From: Angiostrongylus vasorum
Lineage: Eukaryota; Nematoda; Chromadorea; Rhabditida; Metastrongylidae
Assembly: GCA_018806985.1 (NCBI GenBank)
Contig: JADANN010000339.1
Span: 124,001-188,000, forward strand
Length of the DNA stretch: 64,000 nucleotides
Direction: 5' to 3'
Position numbers and translations under genes: made by a program
Notes under the pieces: generated by a model
Database searches by the model: none
Told to the model about the DNA's origin: nothing
The model's input: only the letters and a program-made list of their open reading frames with translations
In this document: piece by piece, positions 43,706 through 55,900 of the stretch
Position numbering within the stretch: the stretch's first letter is position 1
Layout: every line of letters begins with the position of its first letter

Positions 43706-45230
43706 GAAAGCCCTTAAAATCATGACAAAAAATACGTGAATTTAAAACTGAGCCGCTCAAATGAAAAAATTCCTTGTTCGGTCGATGAACTCATTTTGTA
43801 GTTCTGAAAATGTCTTAGCATGAAAATTACAGGTGGTGAAACCATCGAAAGAAATTCATTTCAGTCGTGGTCTATAATGAAGTACCACCCAATTCATCAT
43901 CAAACCAGCAACTACACTACTTCTTTCACTAAACATATTTTTTCTTCCACTAGTGTTGTAATTTTACAAAATTGCAGCCTTGAATGGTTGTCATTTAACA
44001 GATTTTGCCCAGCCACCTCATCCCCCAAATTTACAAGTTTGGTTAAGCACTTTAAAGGGGTCTTTTTGAAGTCATCTCATGTTCTCCACATCCTCCTCAT
44101 TACACTACCAGCCTTCCTAACTAACAATGGGTAACAATTCACCGATGATCTTTTTCGTTTTCGATCCCGTATAATGCTACTTGTTTGTCAACTTGATTCC
44201 TGCTCAAAAAATTTTTGAACTGCTTATTCGATGACAATATCAATTAACCTCAATTGTTCATCGTTCCTGCACAACTACGGGTGTCCGTCCCTGAGTGTCG
44301 AACTGCTTTTTACAACTCGCCCATTTCTCAATACGGTTTCACAAGACTGAAATGAGCCCAACATTTCTTTCGGGAAAACCCTAGCCAACTAACCAACATT
44401 ACTTCTGTGTAAGCAATCGGAATCGTTTGGTTAGAAAACCAATTGCAAAGGCGAAAATCGCCATGCTATTGAAAGTTCGAGGCATCCTTGTTATGGATTG
44501 TTCAAAAATCCAGAGAAAGGAGATCCTGCTGAAGTAACAAAATACGGAATAAAACGAAAAAAAGCTCTGTGGCGCGTAAGCTTCTGATGTACTATAGAAG
44601 TAGCATATTTCGGAAACTTGGTAACTTATCCGACTTATTTGTTTGAGGTTGCATAAAAGCAATGAGTGACATATCTTGAAAGTGTTAACGAGTAAGAAGA
44701 CATTAGATTAGCTTTAAGCAATGGTGATGATGTTGGCTTAGATCCATTTCACCAACACTGCCACGTTTATTAACAGTTCTAGGTCTCAGTAGACCAACGA
44801 ATTTCGCCCAGTGGGTATTGGTAATCGCGTTCGTCGCAGCGACTCGTAGAGTTTTATTTAAGGAAAATCCAGTTTTCAAGCAACGTCTTTCTGCATTGTC
44901 TTGGTTGCGATACTGTTTGTTAAAGTGTTGTGTAAGAAGCATAGGACGGCAACGAATGAAGTTTTCTTGGATTCGAGCAGGTCATTGGCTTGTTGATCAT
45001 CCCTGGTCGCTCATCCTTGGCGGGTGATCGCACTTCACGGTGATGACACGACACATTTTGTGAATGGAAAAAATAAGCCATTTATAGCACCGAATATTAA
45101 TTCGCACAGTACTTCACGACTATTATGCAGTGTCATTTGAAGAGCAGCATTTGTCAGCATGTGATATCACTGTATGCAGTCAAAGCTATAATTTTTGTGC
45201 TATCAAAACTCACTGTTCGCTTGGGTTTTT
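43706..45230. other. No supported gene
   Basis: The frames at 43820-44134, 44399-44662 and 44703-45027 are short, overlapping or unrecognised. No family member was identified. Confidence 0.4.
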
Positions 45231-45234
45231 AAGT

Positions 45235-46495
45235 AGTGTTATCTATGTGCATTCTTCTCTGCTATTCATTCTCCGGTTCCTGGCATTTATCGAAAACACC
45301 TGGAGAAGTTTGCTCTTTGGTGCTTTGGAATCCTGTGCGAGGAAAGTGGCTTTTGTATCAAAATCGTCTCCGTTATGCTTTTTGTATCCTATGCGTCCCT
45401 AGTGGCGTACCTTGTCTTAGTTTTTGTTTACCATCTCGCTGCTCTTTTATACGGACACATAATGTCTGCCCGTTTAGCCAATATATTCATCTCCCTAAAT
45501 GCTACAAGAGATTAGGAATATCGTGCCTGAACTCATGCAGTCACCGTCCCTCACATAAGGGCAAATTACGCAATTTTATTTTTCACATAGATGGTCACAT
45601 GGGCGGTTACGAGCTAACTGACAACGAAGAGTTTTCGGTGGTGTTTCAATTATCGCTAGTGATTCCTCTAGAGCTGCCTGTCTTAAGCATCGCTTCATCG
45701 CTACATTCATTTCATCGCTAATAAAGGGCAAGATAAACGGGATTATTTCGACTTCGTAGTCATTGGAAATGGCTGTTTGCCAAGCAAAGTCGTCCGGTTC
45801 TTCCTTTAGTTCCGTACTTGTGCACACGGCTGTTCGAAGCATGTTTCTCACAAGCGCCCTCTTTGTGTTTGAAGGATGGGAAGGCAGAAAATGAACCAGG
45901 ATGTTTTTGTTACTTGGTATGCGGTACCACTTTTTTCATGTAACCGCTACTTGATAAGTTGATTTTAACGTTAAGGGTTGGAAGCCAGTATTTCTTCAGT
46001 TTCTCCCGGGTGAGCTTAATGCACTCAGAGTGCTGGTTCAATAATTCAAAGCATTTGTACATCTCATCCTAGGTGGAGAAGATAACAAAACAATCATATA
46101 TGTATCTGCAGTGGAGTAACGGCCGGAGACCGAGAACGGGGACTTCTACTTTACACATAAACGCAATGGCAAGACTTGATGCTAGTCGCTGTCCCATTGC
46201 CAACCCCCTTATTTGCGCGTAATGTTTCCCAGACCATCTGGAAATCGAGCATTTTAGGCACTCCTTTAAGAGAGCCATAAGCTGCTGGATTGAAAAGCCA
46301 TGCATATTTATTATTCCTTCATGTTCAACAAGAAGTTCGAAGATGGCTTGCATTGGGAAGTCATTCGATACGTTGATGTAAAGCGGATTAACGTCGAAGG
46401 ACTCTATCACGTATGCGTTGTTACGAGACGCATTACGTAGACATTCTAGGAACATTTTGGTGTTCGTGAGGTGAGGTGGAATATGTTTGAGCAAC
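45235..46495 (-). mobile_element. Penelope-like element copy, RT to GIY-YIG, 3'-truncated
   Basis: On the minus strand the frame 46069-46494 holds the middle of reverse transcriptase (ESFDVNPLYINVSNDFPMQA, RGLAMGQRLASSLAIAF). Its catalytic box is mutated to CRYIYDCF where the intact form is YVDD. Further on are MRNMLRTAV and the zinc-knuckle region, decaying into the GIY-YIG part near 45300-45560. The terminal repeat is absent. It extends slightly further 5' than the other copies (HIPPHLTNTKMFLE). Confidence 0.85.
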
Positions 46496-46499
46496 TAGC

Positions 46500-47645
46500 T
46501 AAGTATTAGGCCTATGAACCTAACCTTGAATTATGATGGATTGGTTGACGCAAGATCATCAGGTGATACTAAATTGTGTGTTTTAATAAGTAAATGTAAG
46601 ACAAGACATGTTGTCCTATTGACATGCGAAATAACCGATCATAGCTTTCGGTATTGAGTTTTCTATTTCTTTTCAGAGGATGGGCGATAAAGGGTGGTAT
46701 CACTAAGATGTCCCTCCGTTATCCCAACATATAACTGACGAAGAATAACTGCGAACTCTTCCCCGTTACCACTAACAGACAATCTTATTGTTTTGAGTTT
46801 ATTAATACTCTAATTCCTCACATGCCATATTTTTCGTACGGCTGTAAGGTTAGAGATAAACCATCTATCGCGGTAGTGATTAAAAAACCTTGAGAACCCC
46901 ATCCGAAAGCATGCGGAATTTTATGTGAATTCCATCTTTAGTGTCTTGCTGGCTAAAAACGTTCTAGGAAAATAAGATAGTGGTAATGCGCCTCTTGACT
47001 TTCATCGCTATTTGATGTCCAATGCTTAGCAGAGACCATCTCGAAGTTCGTACAGGTTACAAGCGATCCTATGCAAAAGTTGTTTTAGAAATGGGCTGTG
47101 ATGATGACAAACTTGGGCCTAATTCTAGTAGCGAACGCGTACTCTCAGGTATTGTTATGCCCCGAGTACGGTGTCTCTAGATTTTCTCGGTGCATTGTCA
47201 ACTGCATTTTGACTCTTAGCATAGACCGTTTGTCTATGGTTTCTTGAAGCCGAGATACGCGAATTACTCAACAGATTCTCAGACTTTCATTGAAGGATAT
47301 TTTAGCATTAGACCTAATAGAACTGCATGCCAATATTGACCAGCCAACTATTCTGCACCAAAGTCGATCTTTCAAATACAAAACACAAAACGTTCCTTCG
47401 TCACACATTTAATCTTTCGGTCCGTTTGCTCCGTAGTGTGGCCTGAAGTAGTTCCATCTCCATGCCCTGAGCCGTGTAGTGTCGGACAAAATCAGCTTAT
47501 TCAAATGTTTTCGTATTTTAAAGATAAACTCAATTAATAAAGTTATCCAACCTTATTATAGCGGCCGTTATTTTCTTCTAAACACATTGAAATCAATGCG
47601 TATCGTCATGATTTGCTTAATAAGTCTAATTTCGTAATTCACTCT
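46500..47645. other. No supported gene
   Basis: No open frame of note and no recognised repeat. Confidence 0.45.
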
Positions 47646-47649
47646 TTTT

Positions 47650-48192
47650 CTTCAACGAGCAAACACAAGGTTGGCATTATAGCCTTTATTAGCACACATA
47701 GCTGACGTTTCGGCGCTTTCGCCTTCCTTGCTTAAGAGCATGGAAAGGCAAACTGACAACTAGTCCACTCATCCGAACGCTTTCATAACCTCAACAGACA
47801 AATCTTAGCAAGTAAATTTCTATTCGTACAACAAACATCTTCTTTTAGACGCCCATCGTTTTGTCCCTTGTAAGTCTTCGATTTAATAGATGGAGAGCAG
47901 CCAGACAGAGTATTACATGGGCGAGGAAGGTGTTTGGCTGAAATCAAACAATCACCCTGAATGGCGCACCCTTTCTTGCGATTCATTTTTTGGATTTTTG
48001 GAATTAAGTCAAAACGCTTCAGCGGTGAAACCCTTGAAAGTCGAAAGTCGAATGCATGGCACCTTCAGAGATTGATAAAAGATGTGTGCTTTCTCTTTTT
48101 TCATCTTTAATACCAACCTGGTGTTTGTTCATTGAAGAAAGAAGTGGTTTATCAACCAATGCCGAGGCTAATTGAAGGTCGATCTTGGGAAA
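47650..48192. mobile_element. PLE 3' end with inverted terminal piece
   Basis: A minus-oriented PLE 3' end (GIY-YIG ORF end at 47940-48030, terminal repeat with CTGACGTTTCGGCGCTTTCG at 47700-47740) is followed by a plus-oriented terminal-repeat end at 48105-48190 (CAATGCCGAGGCTAATTGAA). This repeats the head-to-head arrangement seen at 3051-3370 and 17545-18292, although the exact junction is blurred. Confidence 0.6.
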
Positions 48193-48678
48193 CATAAAAC
48201 CATAATAACTCATAAGCTACATTTGTCTTTATGTCATGAACTGCTGAAACATGGACCTCAATATTTCTTTACGAATTGTATGACGATGACGAAATAACAG
48301 GTGAAACGATTTCGAACACAAAAAAGAGAGAGGTGCTGGGGATCTTTTGGTCTTTTTCCAATGAATAACTAATAACTGACGGAGCTTCTTTATTAAAATT
48401 GTCGAAGAAAATCAGATCGTGCTTGTTATACCGATCGGTCGACCACTGCAGTAACATCACCGGTGGCAAAACAAAGTGTGTTACCTAAACGGCTTACAAA
48501 TGACGGAAATCGTATTACAGTTTCCCCAAGCTTTCATATATTCATTTTTTTCTAATGGAGATTCATATAAGTGCATCTTAACACATAACACTTGAGAGAT
48601 ATAGTGTAGAATGCTCGGGTAGGAGGGAGGCAAAAGGAACGAAGTGCGCTGCACCGTATTCATTCATTCAGTTTTTAG

Positions 48679-48732
48679 ATGGATGAGCTGCTTGGGAATC
48701 TTCTTTCCGTCTTTCGATGTGCGATCGTCATG
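48679..48732 (+). CDS. Candidate first exon of an unidentified gene
   Basis: The acceptor-like CAGTTTTTAG lies directly on an ATG. The 18-codon frame (MDELLGNLLSVFRCAIVM) ends at a consensus donor ATG|GTAAGT. An acceptor abutting a start codon suggests spliced-leader trans-splicing. No partner exon could be fixed and no family is recognised, so this may be a chance arrangement. Confidence 0.3.
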
Positions 48733-48844
48733 GTAAGTTATATTAATCCTCAGAGTATTTTAGATAAATTTCAAGATTCCGAAACCGCAGAAAATACCTC
48801 GTTATTAGGGAATGATACCACACAGTATTTAAGGATGACAGTGG

Positions 48845-49165
48845 GCGTTTTGCACAGCGGTAGTGATGTCGGTCATCACGAGCATGTTGCTAGTTCGTTT
48901 TCGCTCCGGCTTATCTCCTGTGGTCGGGAAATTGGTACCAGGCTGTCCGGGAAAAAAAATCACTCTCTGCAATCCAGTTGGGAATGCTCCAGCCCGGGTA
49001 TCTCAGAACTCCAGTGAGAATCGACTAGAGCAGCACTCTACGGCATTCAAGCTGAAGTGAAAAATCCTCAAGCAGCAGCCGAAGCCACACGTAAACGTTG
49101 GAAGATTTTTGTGGATAATGGAGGAGGTAATCGAATATGAGAAGTGCTGGGATCCGCAGTTTAAG
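48845..49165 (+). mobile_element. SINE family B copy
   Basis: A good plus copy. The head CAGCGGTAGTGATGTCGGTC is followed by the shared central domain GAAATTGGTACCAGGCTGTC, then AATCACTCTCTGCAATCCAG, CTCAAGCAGCAGCCGAAGCC and the 3' part GAATATGAGAAGTGCTGGGA. Confidence 0.88.
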
Positions 49166-49329
49166 GCTGAAACTTTAATGAAGGAGAAAGTACACTACGC
49201 TTCCATGAGAACTCTGCGCTGTTGGTCTATACGTAAAGTATTACGTGGAAGGCTGATAGAAAACGTTGAGTGTACTGAAAAAAGCTATTTTGTCTTAATG
49301 CGATTAAAAATTTTGGTCTGACGTTTTCT

Positions 49330-49485
49330 CTGTGTGTTTATGGAGGCATTTTCTTCGGTTCGTTGCCATCGATCTGACCTCTCCAAACTCTGAAGCAGGC
49401 GAAATCTGCCGAAACGTTAGCTTGTTCATAAATAAGAAGTAAACTAACAACGTTGCGTTTGCTCGTCAAGGGAACAGTATATTAC
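49330..49485 (+). repeat. PLE terminal repeat, solo
   Basis: It contains CTGAAGCAGGCGAAATCTGC, then CGAAACGTTAGCTTGTTCAT, AATAAGAAGTAAACTAACAA and GCGTTTGCTCGTCAAG. Upstream, TATGGAGGCATTTTCTTCGG matches the flank at 18120-18140. Confidence 0.78.
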
Positions 49486-49883
49486 CGAAATATACTGTGT
49501 CATAACAATTACTGACACTGAAAATGGGTTGGATAGTGAACCATAATAAAATTTGTCAAATAGCACCAATTATACCCTTAGAGTGATGAGACAAAGTCTC
49601 TCCTATAGATAACTTCCTTTCCCAACTTCTCGTGTGACCTTGTTATCAAAGAATTATCGTCTAATGTCGAAGAGCTATCGTCATTTATTAATTGCTGGGT
49701 TTCAATTATGGCCGAGTTATCCAAGTCTGGTCTGCAACAGAAATGAAATTAGACATCTTTCGACATGGTGGTCAAACAAAACTGGACGTCTGAAGTTATG
49801 TTTTAAAACAAAAGCTGATTTAATCTGTACTATTCACTAAATCCTCTAGACTTGGCTTTGCGACAAATGAGATTTAATTTCAG

Positions 49884-49950
49884 AATAATGATTTCAGTAA
49901 GCCGTACCGTAACTTTGCTAGCTGTATGTTCAGCGAGGAATATTAGATTG
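49884..49950 (+). CDS. Candidate signal-peptide exon of an unidentified gene
   Basis: The consensus acceptor TTTAATTTCAG is followed by AATA and an ATG at 49888. The frame MISVSRTVTLLAVCSARNIR looks like a short signal peptide and ends at the donor TTG|GTAAGG. If the acceptor is a trans-splice site this would be a first exon of a secreted or membrane protein. The LDL-A-like exon downstream (57536) would suit such a protein, but no direct link can be shown. Confidence 0.35.
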
Positions 49951-50029
49951 GTAAGGAGTTTTATATCTATTTTTTTTGGAATCCTTCATCGTTTATCAAG
50001 TGACTATAAAATGTTGAAAAAAATATGAA

Positions 50030-50340
50030 TTGTAAAGTACCACCGCAACGATGCTGAGATATTCGCAAAATGTGGGCACCGGCCAGATCGAACCACGATT
50101 ACCCTTTACGGGGTTCGCATATTACACAGTGCACCACCGAGGCTCTTGCTTTGTGTTGCTCTCAGCTTGTATTCTATTTAGCGCTGCTATCAGCAATCAC
50201 CAATCAACGGGGTTGATCTGGGGAGCAAAAATCCGCGATGAATCCAGTTGAGTTGAGGCTGTAGTCGAAACGACAATGTTAACCTTTTATTTGCTGACTA
50301 CTCTAATGCTTCCCTGCAAGGCATGATGTGGAATACAACT
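50030..50340 (+). repeat. Repeat family D copy
   Basis: It contains CACCGCAACGATGCTGAGAT, GCCAGATCGAACCACGATTA, CAACGGGGTTGATCTGGGGA and the unit-end block TTTATTTGCTGACTACTC, closing with TGATGTGGAATACAACTACA, which resembles the unit start. A fragment of PLE terminus (GACTTTCTATTAACCTCGGC) follows at 50371-50390. Confidence 0.7.
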
Positions 50341-50629
50341 ACAATGATCCTAAAATTAACTCGAAAGAACGACTTTCTATTAACCTCGGCACAGATCATA
50401 TATTTATTTATATGATCTTATAAACTGATCTTCTTTAGCTGATGAGAGGTTGGTAAAGGTCTTTGTTGTCGTTGTCGTTGTTGTTGGTGCTGTTGGTCGA
50501 AGTTGAAAAATTATAGAAGATATTATAATTTTATATTTATTCTATATTGATTCTTATCACCTTTAATACCTTTAATTGTGGACTTTAATAGAACAACCAA
50601 GAATAGCCATAAAACTTTCCATAAATATA

Positions 50630-50935
50630 TCGTCAGATTTTATTTACTGCCTACTAATTTTTTAATGCCAGGGTATTCTGTGACATATAACCATTATGCT
50701 GCTGAGATATTTGCAGAACTCCGGGCCGCAGGTTTATGCGGTGGGGAACGAACGCGCTATTGTCCTTTCCGGGGAGTAACGCGCTCACCACCACACCACG
50801 CGAGTCCTTCGTTTCGCCTGTCTCTCAGCTAGTTCTATCGATCAGTGCCATCAGCTATCACCAGTCAATGGGATTGATCCGAGAAGCTCAAATCAGAGTT
50901 GAACCCATATTTAAGGTTGTCTTAAATTGCACTCA
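50630..50935 (+). repeat. Repeat family D copy
   Basis: It contains CAGGGTATTCTGTGACATAT, GGTGGGGAACGAACGCGCTA, CACCACCACACCACGCGAGT, CTGTCTCTCAGCTAG and TCAATGGGATTGATCCGAGA. The 240-codon open frame 50736-51458 runs through this repeat and the PLE piece after it, and is not considered a gene. Confidence 0.7.
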
Positions 50936-50984
50936 TCTACACTGTAAGCAGAATTTTTTTGACAAAAAAAAACTTTATGTAGCA

Positions 50985-51140
50985 ATTCCCAAGGCCGACT
51001 TTCTACTAACCTCAGCCTTGATTGATAACTCATTGTTTCCTTTAATGAGTAAGCATGAGGTTGGTACTACAGTACTTATTAGCATACCATACCTGACATT
51101 TCAGCGGTTTCGTTTTCTTCAGATCTATTTATGGCAGAAA
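50985..51140 (-). repeat. PLE terminal repeat, solo, minus
   Basis: The plus strand shows GACTTTCTACTAACCTCAGC, TGAGTAAGCATGAGGTTGGT, CCTGACATTTCAGCGGTTTC and TTTTCTTCAGA, i.e. the terminal repeat read from its outer end inward, in decayed form. Confidence 0.65.
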
Positions 51141-51665
51141 TTCCTTCAGAAAACTTTAGAAAAGAATTTTAGAAGAGATTCTATAAAGGCAGAAATGGCC
51201 ACTCTCTTTAAACTGGTCAGTGTATCAATAACTGTCCATTTACTTATCTATTTATTTCTTACTGCATCCATCATCACCCATTATTCTTGCCGGAACTTCC
51301 TTCGAACCATTCATTCTTGGTATCCATCTTCCACAGAGTTCGTCGAATGCGCGCATGGGTCCTTCCAGTCGCTGTTTGACGCTTTTATGGAATGCCGTTA
51401 TATACTGGTCAACCCGACTTTCTCTGGAATTTTTTGGGGGATAAGGATTGCTCGATGACAGGGAGACATAAAAGTTTTTCATGCATCATTCGCCAGTCAT
51501 CATGAATCAATATCGAGATCTGGAGAAAACATACAGAAATACTCTGACAAGATGTTAACGAAAAAATGTGGCAAGAATTTACGTGACTGATTGACCCGTC
51601 TAGATGATCGTTGGCAGCAGTGCAGATAAATCATGGAATAGTTGGTTTTAAAGTGTATTAGAATA

Positions 51666-54432
51666 CTGTATCATCTGTATCACCTGTAGTCCCGTTGATC
51701 GTCTAGTGACTCGAGCGAGCGCCAGTAAGTCTTCCATTTTTCCCTGTCGCGCGCAAGAGTTGTCCAGTGGATTCTGCTCGCTCTAGGGACTCGCGGATGC
51801 ATCATGCCTTTTTTCTAGGCTTTTCGTGAAGAACTCTGACCATCGAGTCGGTGACGCTCCTGCAGTGCGTTTAACATCCCGAGGAATCCAGTCACTAACG
51901 GCTCTAGTCCTCTAGTCCATCGGTTGTCATTCATGTGCATTAAGTGTCCGGCCCACCTTATCTTCGACTGCTTGGCGTACAGAACGGCATCTTTGATTTT
52001 TGATCGCTGACGCAGGTCGGAGCATCGGATCCCTTCCATCAGTTGCGTGAAACGGGATACTCCAAGCATCGTCTTCGACTGCGCGTTCGATAACGCTGAA
52101 TGATGTTTCATCCTGCTTACGCAGTGACCAGGTTTCTGTTGCATAGGTTAAGGCAAGCAGTACAGTTGAGTCGAAAAGGTGGGCATGGAGTCGTGTTTTC
52201 TTTGTTCTCTTCAATACATCCTGGATGTTCTTGCAATCTCCCCAAGCCGCTCGTTTCCTTCTGCTCAGCTCTGGAGCTAAGTCGTTCACCATGTTGATTT
52301 CCCGGCTTAGATAGACATAACTGAAGCGTTCGGAGATATTCGTTCCATTGAGCGTGAATGGGGCATACGAAACCAATGCGTTCCTCATGAACATCGTTTT
52401 TGTGAGATTTAATCGAGGACCAATCTTTCTACAGGCTCTATCAAAGTCGGCGAGCATACGTTCCGCTTGGCTAATGTTTGGTGTTATAAGGACGATATCG
52501 TCAGCAAAGCGAAGATGATGTAACTGCCGAATATCGATTTTCACTCCCATATTATCCCATTCCAATATTCGCATGACGTTCTGGAGGGTCGCGGTCAAAA
52601 ACTTGGGCGAGATGGTATCGCCTTGCCTAATCCCTCCTTTGAGGTTGAACCTCTGACGTGTAGAATGGTGATATCTCGGTTGTAATATTTTTTGTACAGC
52701 TAAAGAAGACTCTTTATGTACTGAGTAGGGACTCCTTGACTATCAAGGGCTTCCATGACTGCACGTATCTCAATTGAGTCGAAGACCTTCTTTAAATCGA
52801 TGAAAGTGAGACAGAGCGGTCTGTTGTACTCTCGCGTTACTTCAATGAGGCTTGTTATCGTGTGGATGTGGTCTATCGTACTAAATCCTTTTCGAAACCC
52901 TGCTTGCTCACATGGCTGTCCTTCGTCCAGTGTTCTGTGAATCCTGCTTAGGATCACTCGAGTGAAAAGTTTGTAGACGACAGACAGCAAGCAGATTGGG
53001 CGATGGTTGCCGATACCGTGTAGGTCACCCATCTTGAACAATAACACGGTCTTGCTGGTCTTCGATTGATTAGGGACCTTGCATTCAGATAGTTAACGTG
53101 TGAAAAGCCGAGCCAGTGTGCTTACGAGGACTAGCGGAAGGTTCTTCACGTGTTCAGATCTTATCCTGCCTGGGTCTGGTGCTATTCGATTTTTCACCGA
53201 CGAAATGGCATGTCGGATTTCGGAAGGGAGAATCGGTGGTACAACACATCCATCCTCCTTTATTTCGTATGACGGAAGGTGGACGTGGCAATCGCGAAGA
53301 TCTGAGCGTATTTGTGAATAAATTTTTCCATTGCCTTTCTGGAGTGCAATCTTCTTGGTTCTGTAATTGGTAAAGCTTCGGTGGGCTTTGCGAATGCTTT
53401 TCCCATCCTCTGCAGCTGCGATTGTTACTGCTGCTTTCCTCTATTTAAGATCTTTTTTTATCGCCTGTCTGCACAGTTCTGCAAGTTCGGACGTTAGTTT
53501 TCGGTTGCCTGCGGGCGATTCCACGCTGGCGTATCAGCTCCAGAATTTCTTGAGACAGACGCCTTTTGGTGACTTTCGAACTCTCAGATTTCATAGCGCA
53601 AACGTGAAGATGTTGGATGAGTATATCGTGTTCCTGGTCGATGTTATCGACGACGGCATCTTTCCAACAGCCGCCTAATGATTTGGATAAGTCCCAGTTT
53701 GTGGTGGTTCTGGGAGTTCGGTTTTTGAACTTAATGACTTTTTTCTGCTTTCTGCGAGAAATAGAATCTTGCACGAAGAAGGCGGTGGTCTGATCCCGTG
53801 TAGAATTTTTGGGATAACAGCGACATCGGTTGGCGAAAACCTTCTATTTACCATGATGTGGTCTATTTCGTTATGGTACCTCTTCATTGGGAGACTCCCA
53901 CGTCCAACCTTGTGAGGCTTCTGGAATTGCAAGCTTCCATGGCTGGTCTTGGTCGTCATGATAAACTAAGACAGCCGTTCATCCTGTTCGTTCCTTTTTA
54001 ATCCGTGGGTCCCAATATGACGTTCTTCAGACGTTCTTCTTGGTCCGATCTTGGCGTTAAAATCTCCAATGGTGACCTGAAGAATGTATGGTCTTCTCTG
54101 TAGAACATCTCCATGTCCATATGGAACGCTTCGACTTCTTCTTCGTCGTATCTGATGTCGGCGCGTAAATGACGAATATTGTCAAAGCCGGAATTGATCT
54201 ACATCTTTTTAATCGTAGGCGTCCGACTCAGGTCGTAAACTCGTGTTGACGAGAACGCCGACGCCGCCGACGCCGCCGACTCTTCTATTGGCGCATGTTC
54301 CGAGGAACAGTTCTTCTCCGGTGTCATAAACGGCGCTGAATGGGTGGCGTCGTCTCGTCTCGGCCAGGCCAATGACGTCATACCTTATCTTTCTTGCCTG
54401 CATGAGCAAGCCTTCTATCGAGGACTCGGATG
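51666..54432 (-). mobile_element. RTE-type retrotransposon, near-complete coding region, decayed
   Basis: This is the longest RTE here. On the minus strand it holds the apurinic-type endonuclease start (RYDVIGLAETRRRHPF, 54209-54409) and an endonuclease end with NEIDHIMVNRRFSPTDVAV (53675-53959). Reverse transcriptase follows with GNHRPICLLSVVYKLF, QAGFRKGFSTIDHI and motif A FIDLKKVFDS (52700-53047), then motif C RFADDIVLIT (about 52510). The C-terminal domain (RLHAHLFDSTVLLALTYATE, then KIKDAVLYAKQSKIRWAGHL) leads to a 3' tail of ACAGGTGAT-type repeats at 51666-51695. RTE proteins nick DNA and prime reverse transcription at the nick. Several frameshifts make this copy inactive. A GGCGTC hexamer is expanded near 54250-54285. 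Confidence 0.92.
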
Positions 54433-54433
54433 C

Positions 54434-55900
54434 AAGAGTCGGGGGGCGGCAGCGTTCTCGTCAAAACGAGTTTGTCCATGATATTCGATTCATTCGAACA
54501 ACTAACAAGCCGAATCGGACGTTTAAGATTGAAAAGATGTGGATCAATTCCGGCTTTGACAATCTTCGTCATTTACGCACCGACATCAAACTATGACGAT
54601 GAAGAAGTCGTGGCGTTCTATATGGACTTGGAGAAGTTCTACAGAAAGGACCATACATTCTTCAAGGTCATCATTAGAGAATTCAACGCCAAGACTGGAC
54701 CAAGAAGAACGTCCGAAGAACGTCACATTGGGACCCACGGATTGGAATGGAACGAACAGGGTGAGCGGCTTTCTGAGTTTTTCATGACGACCAAGACCAT
54801 CCATGGTTACTCGCAATTCCAGAAGCCCCGCCCTCAACGCTGGACGTGGGAGTATCCCAATGTAGAGTACCATGATGAAATAGATCACTACATAGTAAAC
54901 AGAAGGTTTTGCCTGACCGATGTCGCTGTTGTCCCAAAATTCTACACGGGATCAGACCACTGCCTCCGTGCGAGATTCCATTTGTCGTAGAAAGGAGAAA
55001 AAAGCCGCCAAATTCAAAAATGAAGTCCCGGAACCACTACCAACTGAGACTTATTCAAATCATTAGTCGGCTGCTGGGAAAGATGCCGTTGTCGTCAACA
55101 TCGACGAGGCTCATTCAACATCTTCACGTTAGCGTTATGAAAGCTGAGAGTTCAAAAGTCACCCAAAGACGTCTGTCACCTGAAACACTCGAGCTGATAC
55201 GCCACCGTGGAACTGCACGAGCTGCAGGCAACCGCGAACTAACGTCCGAACTTGCAAAACAATGCAGACAGACGATAAAAGAAGGTCTTAAAGAGAGAAG
55301 AGCAGCAGTAATGGTCGAAGCTGCAGAGGCAGGAGAAGCATTCGCAAAGCCCACCAAAGCTTGAGCAATTACAAAACCAAAAAGATTGCAGCCCAGAAAG
55401 GCAATGGAGAAATTCATTCACAAATACTACTCAGATCTCTACGATTGCCACGTCCACCTTCCGTCATACGAAATAAAGGAGGATGGATAAGTTGTACCAC
55501 CGATTCTTGCTTCCGAAATCTGACATGCCATTTCGTCGCTGAAAAATCGAACAGCACCAGATCCGGACTGGATAAGATCTGAACACCTGAAGAACTTTCC
55601 GCCAGTCCTCACGAACACACTGGCTCGGCTCTTCACACGTTACCTGTCTGAATGCAAGGTTCCTACTCAGTGGAAGACCAGCAAGACCGTGTTGTTGTTC
55701 AAGAATGGTGACCAACACGAAATCGTTAACTATCGCTCAATTTGTTTTCTGTCTGCCGTCTAGAAACTTTCACTCGAGTGATCCTAAACAGGATTGACAG
55801 AACACTGGACGAAAGGCAGCCATGTGATCAAGCACGGTTTCAAAAAGGATTTAGTACGATGGACCATATACACGATTACATGACTCATTGAAGTATCGTG
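54434..55900 (+). mobile_element. RTE-type retrotransposon, head-to-head partner, truncated at both ends
   Basis: A plus-oriented copy starting inside the endonuclease (SVLVKTSLSMIFDSFEQLTS) and keeping [35 protein letters not shown] and the catalytic SDH block (FYTGSDHCLRARF) in one 186-codon frame. The GDFN-type metal-binding block is altered (IREFNAK). It continues through the linker (55000-55364) and the RT N-terminus to the GFSTMDHIH region, where it stops at about 55900. It begins within a base or two of the 5' end of the minus copy, giving a large inverted repeat of about 1.45-kb arms. Confidence 0.9.

Noticed and set aside
45236..45721. 161-codon open frame on the plus strand
   Set aside because: It is antisense to a PLE copy; the same antisense frame appears at other PLE copies because of shared sequence.
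50461..50500. Short GTT/GTC-rich microsatellite
   Set aside because: Only about 35 bp, impure, and of no evident consequence.
50736..51458. 240-codon open frame on the plus strand
   Set aside because: It runs through a family D repeat and a decayed PLE terminal repeat; other copies of the same repeats do not keep the frame.
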